The position numbers were made by a program, and so were the translations under genes. From the IMG/VR virus record IMGVR_UViG_3300033388_002556, positions 1-40,989 of that record: 40,989 bases of DNA; one strand, 5' to 3'. Each line of letters opens with the position of its first letter. The first letter of the stretch is position 1. The notes below the pieces were generated by a model, which was not told the DNA's origin, ran no database searches, and saw nothing but the letters and a program-made list of their open reading frames with translations. Origin of the DNA: a virus. This document shows positions 22,776-30,623 of this stretch, in pieces.

Positions 22776-24333
22776 CTCCCAAAAGAATTGCTATTGAAGT
22801 GTCAAAAGTTATTACGGTGTTATAAATACCGCCTTCACCGGATAGTATTATCGGGAATTCCATATCAAATCCCGTAAGACCCGCACGAAGAGTAACTTTG
22901 TCACCTTGCTGCAATTCTGACTTTGTATAGCTTGAATTATAAAGCCATGCATTTCCCGCAAATACTTCGGCAAGTGCGACAAGATCGTCAAGTACAGCGT
23001 CAATATCGCGAGCCTTTAATCTACTATTGATATTTGATACATTTGTCGTATCTTCTACAATAGAAATACCCTTCCATTTAGATCTTTCAAAATTTGCCCT
23101 GAAATTATAAAGCACATTCTGGAGTATTGAAATATTTCGCATCGCCCTATAGCCGTTTGACTCGGGGGCCACATCGGTAGGCCTATAAAATGTAATAACA
23201 TTTTGTACTGTCAAAATATTATTTTTTGCAAAAGTAGTACCGACGCCGCCTTTGACTGCTTGATCTCTATTGTCATAATCGTTTGTCCAACGATCCGCTA
23301 TATCGCCAACAAAAACACCGTCAAGGGTTTTGTCAATATATCCCTCTTCGGCCCTATTTGAATTTATAACGCCCATTATGCCAAGTGTCTGGGCTGCGAT
23401 TTCCTGTGGATGATTCGGAGAATCAGGAGCGCAAATTTTGCCGTTTGTTCTGTCGTCTCTTCTTAAGCCTGCAAAGATTAACGCCCCGGCAAGACCAGCG
23501 CTTCCGGATGTAACGTCGCCAATAAGCGAACGAAACGGTCTAGCAATTTCTTTTTTATAGTTTCCTATAAAAGTATTGCCGACTCCGTTATATGTGCTAA
23601 TCGCGTTAAGGGTTGCGGTGTCTGCGCCATATCCATGAATAAGATTTGTAAAATTCTTTTCGTTTTGTCCGTCTCCGGTGCCGAGTGCGTCAAGTGCATC
23701 CTGTATGTCTGGGATTCCGGTTCCGCCTGCCATTATCGTTATGACCGCAACCACGCCAGTCGGCAGCTCTTCGCCTGCATTCAAACTAAACACAAGAGAA
23801 ATAAAATTTCCATAAGTTCCGCCCGATTTGCTTGTTATAGTAATTACTCCAAGCAAGTTGACAGCTTCAATTGACAAATCGTCATCGTCATTTATCGCGT
23901 CTGCCAAAGCCTCACCAATTTCGTCGGCGGTGTCCCCTGCGGCCACGGCGATCGCTGTTCTATCTCCAGCGGAATAAAATGCCAATGTCCCGGCTTGCAC
24001 TCCAGCGCTACCCGACAAATCAACTTCTCCCTCAGCTTGATCCGGATCCGATCCGCCTTCAAGTTGCGGAACAATCCAGGTTTCTACATTTCCCGGCTTA
24101 AATGCTGCCCTCGCTAATCGATGCAACATAAAACCATATCCAGTTTTTCCGGCTACATCCGCGGCAGAAAAAACCCTAATCGGCACCTCGGCAACAATAG
24201 ACGTAAAAGTGTCCTCGTCAAACGTGCCGATTATTACATTTTTTTGTGGTACTACTTGGGCAGAAACGGCGAATTGCTGATTTTCAACAGAAACCAGATT
24301 CCCGGCTGCTAGTGAACTCGGTGTTACTGTCAT
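22768..24333 (-). CDS. Tail sheath protein (Mu gpL type)
   Basis: A 521-residue protein. The start (PSSLAAGNLVSVENQQ), the IGTFDEDTFTSIVAEVPIRVFS segment and the C-terminal DKVTLRAGLTGFDMEFPIILSG block fit Mu-type sheaths, with an inserted strand-rich middle domain (about residues 100-200). With tube, spike and J-like genes it shows that the tail is contractile. Confidence 0.9.
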   Translation of the reverse strand: MTVTPSSLAAGNLVSVENQQFAVSAQVVPQKNVIIGTFDEDTFTSIVAEVPIRVFSAADVAGKTGYGFMLHRLARAAFKPGNVETWIVPQLEGGSDPDQAEGEVDLSGSAGVQAGTLAFYSAGDRTAIAVAAGDTADEIGEALADAINDDDDLSIEAVNLLGVITITSKSGGTYGNFISLVFSLNAGEELPTGVVAVITIMAGGTGIPDIQDALDALGTGDGQNEKNFTNLIHGYGADTATLNAISTYNGVGNTFIGNYKKEIARPFRSLIGDVTSGSAGLAGALIFAGLRRDDRTNGKICAPDSPNHPQEIAAQTLGIMGVINSNRAEEGYIDKTLDGVFVGDIADRWTNDYDNRDQAVKGGVGTTFAKNNILTVQNVITFYRPTDVAPESNGYRAMRNISILQNVLYNFRANFERSKWKGISIVEDTTNVSNINSRLKARDIDAVLDDLVALAEVFAGNAWLYNSSYTKSELQQGDKVTLRAGLTGFDMEFPIILSGEGGIYNTVITFDTSIAILLGGE

Positions 24334-24345
24334 ATATAAAACCTC

Positions 24346-24981
24346 CTAATTTTCATTTTCTGTCAAAACTCCAGTGCCCTCGGTATCGCCGACGGGTACG
24401 CCTGAATCAAATGCAACTTCATCGGGCTCGCTTCCGACTTCTCCGGGAACTGATTCTTGAGCCCTGCAAGTATATTTCATATTTGCGGTTTTCAAAACAA
24501 GATCGCCGCTTTCAATTATTGTGTCCTTTTGAATTCTATCAACCCACGGTTTCGAAATTTCGCCTTTTGTTAATTTAAGCCCCTCATTTCTAGCATCCAT
24601 GAGAATTTGATAAACTGCGTCAATCAAAACATCAATGAGTTTATCCGCCATTTCTTTGGCTTCCCTCATTGACGAAATTGCAATTGCTTTTTGTTTCGCG
24701 GTAGCCGTGGAAGATTCCAGAATAGACAGATCTCCCAGTGCTGCCGCACTCGCAGACATGTCGATTTGGAATGTCATATCGTGCGATTTCGGTCCACGTT
24801 GACGGCCAGACATTTTAGGAAAATCGCCGCCGCTATAATAGACTTGAACTTCTCTCTCGTGGAAAGTCAATTCATCGGTTGATTTTGATTGTCCTTGATA
24901 TCCAATTACTCGAAATGTTCCGTCGGAACTATCGCCTAAAATTTTAACGATTTGATCTTTCACTGTCCTAAATAACATCAT
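24346..24981 (-). CDS. Probable tail terminator/completion protein
   Basis: A 211-residue protein directly upstream of the sheath gene, where neck or terminator proteins lie. It begins with a helix and strands (FRTVKDQIVKILGDS, FRVIGYQGQS) and ends acidic and disordered. It overlaps the preceding gene by ATGA-type contact. The function is inferred from place, not from a clear motif. Confidence 0.55.
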   Translation of the reverse strand: MMLFRTVKDQIVKILGDSSDGTFRVIGYQGQSKSTDELTFHEREVQVYYSGGDFPKMSGRQRGPKSHDMTFQIDMSASAAALGDLSILESSTATAKQKAIAISSMREAKEMADKLIDVLIDAVYQILMDARNEGLKLTKGEISKPWVDRIQKDTIIESGDLVLKTANMKYTCRAQESVPGEVGSEPDEVAFDSGVPVGDTEGTGVLTENEN

Positions 24982-25397
24982 GTTATATTTGCCGATCCCG
25001 TTTCGTTATCAATCTTTTGTGGATAAATTCTTATAAATCCGATATCGGTTCCATGTTCCTTTGATCGTGTAGGCGTGAAAACAAAAGTAATTTTCTCCGC
25101 ATCCGCTACCGGCGAAATCGGCATTTTAATTAACCATTTTTCTCCGTTGGCCGGAACGCGATCAAGACTTGAAATCCTTAAGCTAACAACCGGTTGATTT
25201 ACAATTGCCATTTCTCCAGTTATAGGGCTTTCCCTTTCCGTAAAATAAAGAATCTGGCCGCCCAATAATTCAGTCGGATCATTCTTGCTGTAAATCTGTG
25301 CGACTCCGTCCGGACTTGTAAGCTCAACAGGGAGTTTCCATTCCGATTCTAGACTTTCATATAAATCCTTTTCTATCACAGTCCGCAGGTTTTCCAT
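24978..25397 (-). CDS. Probable head-tail connector
   Basis: A 139-residue beta-rich protein (LLGGQILYFTERESPITGEMA, VSLRISSLDRVPANGEKWLIKMP) placed between capsid and tail genes. In length and position it suits a stopper or joining protein of the lambda gpFII type. No signature motif is decisive. Confidence 0.55.
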   Translation of the reverse strand: MENLRTVIEKDLYESLESEWKLPVELTSPDGVAQIYSKNDPTELLGGQILYFTERESPITGEMAIVNQPVVSLRISSLDRVPANGEKWLIKMPISPVADAEKITFVFTPTRSKEHGTDIGFIRIYPQKIDNETGSANIT

Positions 25398-25553
25398 TTA
25401 TAAACCAGATCTCTTTTTTGATTTATATGATCGTTTTTTCGGCTTTACTTCATCAATTTCTTTTTCTAAAATTACATATGGCGGAAGCGCTTCGCCTTCG
25501 ATAAGTCGACGACTACCGATATATACAATTTTACCCTTCGGGACTTTATGCAT
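25398..25553 (-). CDS. Small basic protein in the connector block
   Basis: A 51-codon frame whose ATG overlaps the end of the preceding gene and whose TAA touches the next ATG (25397). It reads VPKGKIVYIGSRRLIEGEALP followed by a very basic tail (KPKKRSYKSKKRSGL). The first part resembles short 'K..G..Y.G...I..G' accessory domains. Support is the exact fit between neighbours. Confidence 0.6.
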   Translation of the reverse strand: MHKVPKGKIVYIGSRRLIEGEALPPYVILEKEIDEVKPKKRSYKSKKRSGL

Positions 25554-25773
25554 CGTCTACAACCTCCGATTTTGCCTTTGCCTTTGGTTTATCTTTAATT
25601 TTAATTTGCTTTTCAACCTCGGCAACTTCTTTTTCTACAACTTCTAATTGCTTAAGACTTTTAAAAAGCTCAATCCTTTTTTCGGAAAGGGCATCGGCGG
25701 GTATAATATCGCCCGCCTTGAATAGCTCTTTCCCTACTTTTAAAACAGATTTTTCATCAATCCATTTTATCAT
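25546..25773 (-). CDS. Small accessory virion-type protein
   Basis: A 75-residue protein: a short beta part (VGKELFKAGDIIPADALSEKRI) like the small accessory domains found beside capsid genes, then a highly charged coiled-coil tail (VEKEVAEVEKQIKIKDKPKAKAK). It lies directly behind the major capsid gene with overlapping ends. Head-completion or decoration roles are possible. Confidence 0.6.
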   Translation of the reverse strand: MIKWIDEKSVLKVGKELFKAGDIIPADALSEKRIELFKSLKQLEVVEKEVAEVEKQIKIKDKPKAKAKSEVVDDA

Positions 25774-26990
25774 GAGTCATCTTCTCCGACAAGTCCCGCA
25801 AAAGTAACAAAAGCATCGGTCATAGTTGTCGCGTATATCGGCGCGGATTGAGTTCGTACCGTAATTTTTTTATCATCTTCTGATTTATACGCATCGCTAT
25901 AAAACATAGCTGGGCTAATTACCGATCCAAGATTTTTTACATTTGGAGGCATGGGCGTAGCCATCATATTAAACCCGAACATTTCCGCATACCATGCAGC
26001 TTTTTGGCTATCAACAGGAAGTAATTCAGGCGGACCAAAATATCGATCACAACGGGCCCCGTAATATGCCAAAAATCCAGCACCCTCGGGCATATATTTT
26101 TGGGCGGCTCCGGCATTGTCTGTATAGACGTCAATATAAGTAAATAGCCAAAGTTCATAACCCTTTGGAGTCCTAAGCCTACCTCTAGGAATTGCACCGG
26201 AAGCGACAAGCGGGGCAAGCGCAGGGGGAACTGGGTTATTTGTACTTACTTCGATTAGTTCAAATCGTCTATTGTCTGCAAGCGCCTCAACGGTAGCATC
26301 TTTAATAAATGCGTCCATTGCCTCGCCGCCAAGAAATAGCACGTTGGGCGTAACATGTCCATCCTGTCTGATTAACTCACAGCCCTCATCAACATCGCCA
26401 AGAATATCGGCGTTTGCTCCGTTCCAAGCATTCGCTACTGTAATTATATGAGTTGCGCTTCTCCGAAAATTATAAATCAAATCCGTGTTCGCGGTTCCCA
26501 AAATTGCAGGCATTTGGCCAGTCAAAAGAGAATGTCCGGCCAAAACTTCAAATAGTCTGACGTATCTGCGAATATGTTCGAGGTGGTGTTCCCTGGCTAA
26601 AAGGCGCATTCTATCAAGTCTACTTCGATTTGCATATGGATTTTCGCCAGCCACACGAGACAATATTTGATCGGCTGTGATATCCCCCATTTCTTCGCCA
26701 AGCGGATAAACTCTACTAAATGAGCTAAAATTCTGAGTATCCGTATTTTTTTGTAAATCCCCTATATGACGCGAATTAGTTCCGCGCTGTATAAGTCCAG
26801 CGATCCTTTCATTCCCGCGCATAATGTCAATTTCAACTACTTTTGCATCGGGACTATATAAAGATCGCGATCCGTGTTCTGGCCTTCCGAAAAAAGATTG
26901 CCATACTGACGAAACGCCTATAATTTCTTTTTCGTCGAACATCTCAACCATAAAACGGCTAAATTGATCAACTGCAAGTGGTGTTGCCAT
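25770..26990 (-). CDS. Major capsid protein (lambda gpE type)
   Basis: A 406-residue protein. The RHIGDLQKNTDTQNFSSFSR segment near residue 73, the EHHLEHIRRYVRLFEVLAGHSL helix region and GYELWLFTYIDVYTDNAG near 285 fit the gpE-like capsid family of the HK97 fold. The order protease, decoration protein, capsid agrees with lambda C-D-E. CTCC-type (GGAGG) ribosome site lies upstream, behind an RNA hairpin at 27022-27050. Confidence 0.9.
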   Translation of the reverse strand: MATPLAVDQFSRFMVEMFDEKEIIGVSSVWQSFFGRPEHGSRSLYSPDAKVVEIDIMRGNERIAGLIQRGTNSRHIGDLQKNTDTQNFSSFSRVYPLGEEMGDITADQILSRVAGENPYANRSRLDRMRLLAREHHLEHIRRYVRLFEVLAGHSLLTGQMPAILGTANTDLIYNFRRSATHIITVANAWNGANADILGDVDEGCELIRQDGHVTPNVLFLGGEAMDAFIKDATVEALADNRRFELIEVSTNNPVPPALAPLVASGAIPRGRLRTPKGYELWLFTYIDVYTDNAGAAQKYMPEGAGFLAYYGARCDRYFGPPELLPVDSQKAAWYAEMFGFNMMATPMPPNVKNLGSVISPAMFYSDAYKSEDDKKITVRTQSAPIYATTMTDAFVTFAGLVGEDDS

Positions 26991-27021
26991 GTTGTTTTTC
27001 CTCCTAAGATTATTTTAAATA

Positions 27022-27050
27022 ATTGCCGATATGATTTTTATACCGGCAAT
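27022..27050 (-). terminator. Hairpin in the leader of the capsid gene
   Basis: An 11-base-pair stem (27022-27032 with 27040-27050, one G-U pair) around a seven-base loop, between the decoration and capsid genes. The tail downstream on the minus strand is AU-rich (TATTTAAAAT) but not a clean U run, so it may be a weak terminator or an mRNA-stabilising or processing hairpin that raises capsid expression. Confidence 0.5.
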
Positions 27051-27069
27051 TTATATTTTGAATTATTAT

Positions 27070-27519
27070 TTAATTTTCTTGCTCTGAAATATCGACCGTA
27101 TCTTCAATAAAAATTCCAACATTTGCCAGACATGCTCTTGTCGTCCTGGCCTCAATATTTGCCGGATTGACTATACTGTCTTGATCCAAAGTGTCCTCGT
27201 CAAAAACCAAAAGTTCTTGATCAACTGTACAGCAACCGCCTACAAGGATTTCAACATCCTCAATGTCGCCAGCCACAAGATCCGCCGCCAAAATATCGTC
27301 GCCCAAATATATGCCACGCGGAACGGATTCGCCCTCAGTGTCTACAAGAGATATAAAAGGAACCCAGTTTTGATTTGTTGCATTAAATGCCATAACGGTA
27401 TTTTGCAATAAATCCACAGTCCTGCCCACATCCTGGGCGATTATACCGTTTTCCACATAAGTCGATCCTGACTTAATAAACGGAACGGTTACATTATTCA
27501 GTCTTGCTTGTACTGCCAT
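27070..27519 (-). CDS. Head decoration protein (lambda gpD type)
   Basis: A 149-residue beta-rich protein between protease and capsid genes, with a typical gpD-like central part (PRGIYLGDDILAADLVAGDIEDV) and an acidic C-terminus. It would cap three-fold sites of the expanded shell. It ends 20 bases before the hairpin. Confidence 0.78.
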   Translation of the reverse strand: MAVQARLNNVTVPFIKSGSTYVENGIIAQDVGRTVDLLQNTVMAFNATNQNWVPFISLVDTEGESVPRGIYLGDDILAADLVAGDIEDVEILVGGCCTVDQELLVFDEDTLDQDSIVNPANIEARTTRACLANVGIFIEDTVDISEQEN

Positions 27520-27521
27520 GA

Positions 27522-27938
27522 TTAGACCTCCATTCCAACAACTGATTTTGTACGCGCTATTTCTGCGTTAAAATCAGCATCGTTTTTAATAACACCGTCT
27601 TGAGTTACAACAGGTGTTTGATCTCCGGGAGTGGCTCCGACCTTTTTGGTTTCGCCGACTGCAAGATCTGATTTTTGGGCTTCTTTTAAGGCGTCAAAAG
27701 CCGACGCTGTAGTCTGGAGCGATTCCGCCGTCTTGTTACCCTTAAGAACATCAATTGCAATGGCCTTAACGGTTGCCGGATAATCTGCGTCAGGAGCGAG
27801 ATAAACCGCTGCTGCATTCATTTTGGTTTGCATTATTTCCGTTGCTGAAGTTGCCCCCGCGTCAAATTGGTTTGTGAGCATAGTATCAAGCTCAATTTTC
27901 GCGGCGGGGTTTTCTGTCAAGAATTGTGCTAAATTCAT
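27522..27938 (-). CDS. Nested scaffold protein from an internal start
   Basis: An in-frame ATG at 27938 (residue 246 of the protease) has GGAGGT seven bases upstream, an ideal ribosome site within coding sequence. The product would have 138 residues (MNLAQFLTENPAAKIEL...), helical and then disordered, as expected for a Nu3-type scaffold. Lambda makes its scaffold in the same way from the 3' part of gene C. Confidence 0.72.
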   Translation of the reverse strand: MNLAQFLTENPAAKIELDTMLTNQFDAGATSATEIMQTKMNAAAVYLAPDADYPATVKAIAIDVLKGNKTAESLQTTASAFDALKEAQKSDLAVGETKKVGATPGDQTPVVTQDGVIKNDADFNAEIARTKSVVGMEV

Positions 27939-28673
27939 GATTGAGACCTCCGTATTATTATTTTCCCGCTGTGCGGGGGTTTGTGCATTATTATTGTTTT
28001 GCTCACCTTCCCGGGATCCGGAATGTGAACTATTATTTTCCGGCTTAATCATTGCTGCAATTTTTTGAACATCTATTTGATTTTCCGGATCATTTCGTTT
28101 TTCTGATAAATTTAAAAATGTCGTTTTTGCCAAAGCAACGGCATCAGATTTATTTTTTTTCCCATCTTTAGAGGGGACCATCTCGTCAACAAAGCCGGCC
28201 TCGACTATTTCGTCACCGAAAAACCAACTTTCACTATCCATCATTTCGCGAATTTCATTAATTTTCTTTTTTGTCTTTTTGGTATAGGCCTTCCCGATTA
28301 TATTAGTAAGTCCCTCCAGGACATCCGCAAAGGTTCGCATCTCTCTGTAGTCTCCAGAAGTTCCGCCCCATGCGTTATGAATCATAAAAACCGCATTGTC
28401 CTCGGCAAGTACAAGATCGAAAGCTGGATTCATTGCTATATAGGAAGCCATGGAGGCGGCCATTCCTTTTATCGTTGCCATTATCTGGGATTTCGGATGG
28501 TCACGCTTATAGTCTCGGAACATGTTAAAAATCTCAATTCCGCTCATGACTCCACCGCCGGGACTTGCTATATGTATGTCCAAATCCTCGCCATTGGCTC
28601 GATCTAGTTGCTCCCTTATTTCATCCGGATAGATGTCCCATCCAATCTCGCCTGACAATACAATTTTTATCAT
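27522..28673 (-). CDS. Head maturation protease (ClpP-like) fused to scaffold
   Basis: From the ATG at 28673 the protein has 383 residues. The first 170 are ClpP-like: IHIASPGGG near 34-41, GMAASMAS with Ser74 as nucleophile, and MIHNAW with His99. A Q/N-rich linker leads to a helical scaffold (from about 246). The open frame continues 13 codons upstream to a GTG at 28712, but that part lies in a terminator hairpin, and GGAG stands seven bases before the 28673 ATG, which decides the start. The layout equals lambda C with Nu3 nested in it. Confidence 0.88.
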   Translation of the reverse strand: MIKIVLSGEIGWDIYPDEIREQLDRANGEDLDIHIASPGGGVMSGIEIFNMFRDYKRDHPKSQIMATIKGMAASMASYIAMNPAFDLVLAEDNAVFMIHNAWGGTSGDYREMRTFADVLEGLTNIIGKAYTKKTKKKINEIREMMDSESWFFGDEIVEAGFVDEMVPSKDGKKNKSDAVALAKTTFLNLSEKRNDPENQIDVQKIAAMIKPENNSSHSGSREGEQNNNNAQTPAQRENNNTEVSIMNLAQFLTENPAAKIELDTMLTNQFDAGATSATEIMQTKMNAAAVYLAPDADYPATVKAIAIDVLKGNKTAESLQTTASAFDALKEAQKSDLAVGETKKVGATPGDQTPVVTQDGVIKNDADFNAEIARTKSVVGMEV

Positions 28674-28682
28674 AATTTTCTC

Positions 28683-28719
28683 CATAAAAAAAGCCCGTAC
28701 CTTTATCGGCACGGGCTTT
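28683..28719 (-). terminator. Intrinsic terminator before the protease gene
   Basis: On the minus strand AAAGCCCGT (28719-28711) pairs fully with ACGGGCTTT (28698-28690), followed by a run of U. This is a strong rho-independent terminator ten bases upstream of the protease start. Confidence 0.82.
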
Positions 28720-28759
28720 CAATAATCTCATTTTTTAAGGATTAAAAGAATCCGTTTTA

Positions 28760-28787
28760 TTAACAATTGTTAATAATTATGTTAACA
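28760..28787. promoter_or_regulatory. Palindromic TTAACA repeats, possible operator/promoter
   Basis: TTAACAATTGTTAA (28760-28773) is a perfect 14-base palindrome; GTTAAC follows at 28781-28786. On the minus strand TTAACA and TAATAA spaced by 17 bases overlap it and could be a weak promoter. It could control the capsid block downstream. Confidence 0.35.
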
Positions 28788-28864
28788 ATATATTTCTTAA
28801 TTAAAAAACAATCCCTTTTCCTTTGGCTACCACTAAAGCCTATGGGGATGCATAGTTTTACCTC

Positions 28865-28990
28865 TTACAACAATACTTTTCTAGTTATTTGCTTAATACC
28901 TCGGACTCCACCTTGATTAAAATTTATTTCAAGGGTGCCTGTAAACTTTTCACTAATCAATTTTTTTAATATTTCTACTAATTTATACAT
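28865..28990 (-). CDS. Small DUF2292-like protein
   Basis: A 41-residue protein: one helix (YKLVEILKKLISEKF) and two strands (GTLEINFNQGGVRGIKQITRKVLL). The F.G.L.I.F..G...I pattern recurs in tiny phage proteins similar to the DUF2292 group. The ribosome site is weak. The next 145 bases up to the terminator hold no further gene, only the palindromic repeats and a short G+C-rich stretch at 28822-28858. Confidence 0.5.
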   Translation of the reverse strand: MYKLVEILKKLISEKFTGTLEINFNQGGVRGIKQITRKVLL

Positions 28991-29033
28991 AATATTTTAA
29001 TCCGTCAAGTCAAAAACAATAACGAACCGCCTT

Positions 29034-29237
29034 TCATTTCTTTACTTCCAAATTTATTTTTGACTTAGAATTACAATTTACATCTTTGTAGCTGCATGAA
29101 TTGTCTTTTAATACGACAAGTGCGAGTAAACCAATAAGCCCTAATGTCAACATAGTCCTGGTCCATACCTTTTTAGATGTAAAAAAACTTTTTATTTTAT
29201 CTATTCTAGTATTTTCGTTAATATGTTTTTTTTTCAA
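29034..29237 (-). CDS. Small single-pass membrane protein of the lysis region
   Basis: A 67-residue protein with a basic N-terminus (RIDKIKSFFTSKKVWTR), one transmembrane helix (TMLTLGLIGLLALVVL) and a short outer tail with two cysteines (SCSYKDVNC). Its start overlaps the ParB-like stop. It may assist lysis, for example as a spanin-like or regulator protein; no lipobox is clear. Confidence 0.6.
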   Translation of the reverse strand: MKKKHINENTRIDKIKSFFTSKKVWTRTMLTLGLIGLLALVVLKDNSCSYKDVNCNSKSKINLEVKK

Positions 29238-29560
29238 ATTTTCACACCGCTCCTTTCTATTAAATCAAAATCAAGGATTTTTGTTTTAATTATTTTTCTT
29301 TGTTCTAAAATTGCCTTCGCTAATCTGTGATTTCCATCAATTAGAATAAAATTTTTGTCTAATAAGATCGGGAGAGTTTTGTCTAAATCAATTTTCATAA
29401 TTTTTTCTAAATGATAAATAAAATTTGATAATGATTTCACTTCCCAATAAAAAGGTATTTCAATTTTTATATCTTCAATTTTGACATCTTGAATAGGTAA
29501 ATTTTTAATACAATTATCAATAAATTTTTGAGAATATTTTATATTATTTTTGATATACAT
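29234..29560 (-). CDS. ParB/sulfiredoxin-fold domain protein
   Basis: A 108-residue protein whose C-terminal half carries ILLDKNFILIDGNHRLAKAILEQ, the D-G-N-H-R box of ParB-N/sulfiredoxin-like domains, which bind nucleotides or act as nucleases. It has no DNA-binding helix-turn-helix. It stands alone between the peptidase and membrane protein genes, so it is probably an accessory gene, not a partition factor. Confidence 0.65.
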   Translation of the reverse strand: MYIKNNIKYSQKFIDNCIKNLPIQDVKIEDIKIEIPFYWEVKSLSNFIYHLEKIMKIDLDKTLPILLDKNFILIDGNHRLAKAILEQRKIIKTKILDFDLIERSGVKI

Positions 29561-29561
29561 A

Positions 29562-30095
29562 TCATATTTCTATACTCCAGCATCGGCCATAAATTTTTTC
29601 GCTTAAAACTCTGGCCTCGGAATATTGAACTTTATAACCAGATTTCCGATTCCTATATTTAACCCTCATTATCCTATTCCCCGCAGGATCGTTAAAAATA
29701 AATGTGTCGTCACCTTCATAACCTACCATAAGCTGATAATGTCCCGACTTGTGATAAAATATAATATTACCTTTGTCAATCTCGTCGCGCATTGATTGAA
29801 GTTCTTTTCTAGTTACCTTTCTAGGTTTGGGATAGGCTAGTTTTGTTATCTCTTTGCAATGATATCCTTTTTTCACGAGGTAAGCTATTAAATTCTCTTC
29901 CCACTGGAATTTATCATTCTTGCCGTGCTGAATAAATATATTTTGCAATACTTCGTCAGGATGTTCGCCGGTTATCATTGAAACACAAGTTACACCGCAT
30001 GTCCTATATTTTTCATTTTTTTTAGTTTTTGGATCATCGGTAACGTCAAAATACTGATTCCAATATTTTTTAGTATAATTAACTTTTCTAATCAT
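29562..30095 (-). CDS. C39-like papain-fold cysteine peptidase, possible endolysin
   Basis: A 177-residue protein with the C39-like triad: Q14, C33 (YRTCGVTC), H119 (KSGHYQLMVGYE) and D136 (FNDPAGN). It is one domain without a signal peptide. Located after the receptor-binding genes and directly behind a holin-like gene, it is the best endolysin candidate in the window, acting on peptide cross-links. Other roles for phage C39-fold proteins, such as protein processing, cannot be excluded. Confidence 0.68.
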   Translation of the reverse strand: MIRKVNYTKKYWNQYFDVTDDPKTKKNEKYRTCGVTCVSMITGEHPDEVLQNIFIQHGKNDKFQWEENLIAYLVKKGYHCKEITKLAYPKPRKVTRKELQSMRDEIDKGNIIFYHKSGHYQLMVGYEGDDTFIFNDPAGNRIMRVKYRNRKSGYKVQYSEARVLSEKIYGRCWSIEI

Positions 30096-30299
30096 TTATT
30101 TTTCTCCATGTCCGTGATTTGTTTCACATTTGCCAATAAGTTCATGTAATTTATTTCCTGTTTCCTCAACTTTGTTCCAAATTCGAACAATAAAGAAGAA
30201 AACCAAAGTACACACGCCGAAAATAAGAACCCCGATACAACTAATAAGCCAGCCCAAAACAGTAAGCGCCTCCGCAGTGACAAGATTGTTTCCTTGCAC
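30096..30299 (-). CDS. Holin-like membrane protein
   Basis: A 67-residue protein from a GTG start: residues 10-41 are hydrophobic (ALTVLGWLISCIGVLIF, then GVCTLVFFFIV), followed by a charged helix (NKVEETGNKLHELIGKC) and NHGHGEK. GGAGG lies nine bases upstream. A second frame in the same DNA (30328-30092, 78 codons) is also hydrophobic and also fits the next gene by overlap; I prefer this one because the tail resembles that of small phage membrane proteins. Being next to the C39-like peptidase, it is a holin candidate. Confidence 0.55.
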   Translation of the reverse strand: MQGNNLVTAEALTVLGWLISCIGVLIFGVCTLVFFFIVRIWNKVEETGNKLHELIGKCETNHGHGEK

Positions 30300-30320
30300 A
30301 TTTCCACCCCTCCAATATTT

Positions 30321-30623
30321 TTACACATCCATTATTTTTAGTTCAAAAGGTCCATAAATATCTTTGTCGAAACATTGTACCCAGTATCTATATGAGGCGG
30401 ATTCTGCAAAATCTCCGTCCGCTACGTTGTAATAGGCAATATTATCAGATTTTGATCCGATGAATTCTTTTTCCGTTCCATCGGTATCCAAGTATAAAAT
30501 TTTTACATCGCCGGTAACATCCACGGGATCACCATTTTCGTCAATAACTTCCACGCCAATTTTATAATTATATTCTCCGAGATTTCTTACTGCTATTCCC
30601 AACGGTTTCGCGATCAATTCCAT
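30321..30623 (-). CDS. Ig-like virion-associated protein, unknown
   Basis: A 100-residue beta-rich protein (NYKIGVEVIDENGDPVDVTGD, YRYWVQCFDKDIYGPFELKIM) that looks like a single Ig-type domain. It touches the repeat-containing fibre gene by one base and belongs to the receptor-binding module. Probably an accessory of the fibre. Confidence 0.6.
   Translation of the reverse strand: MELIAKPLGIAVRNLGEYNYKIGVEVIDENGDPVDVTGDVKILYLDTDGTEKEFIGSKSDNIAYYNVADGDFAESASYRYWVQCFDKDIYGPFELKIMDV

Noticed and set aside
13160-24333. A Mu-type transposable phage
   Set aside because: Only the tail genes are of the Mu type; no transposase, MuB-like ATPase or Mor/C regulators are seen, and the head and terminase genes are of the lambda type.
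28674-28712. A longer protease start at the GTG at 28712
   Set aside because: These codons are formed by the terminator hairpin and have no ribosome site; GGAG stands correctly before the ATG at 28673.
29234-29560. A ParB partition protein, implying a plasmid-like prophage
   Set aside because: Only the small ParB-N/sulfiredoxin-like box is present; there is no helix-turn-helix, no ParA gene and no centromere-like repeats nearby.
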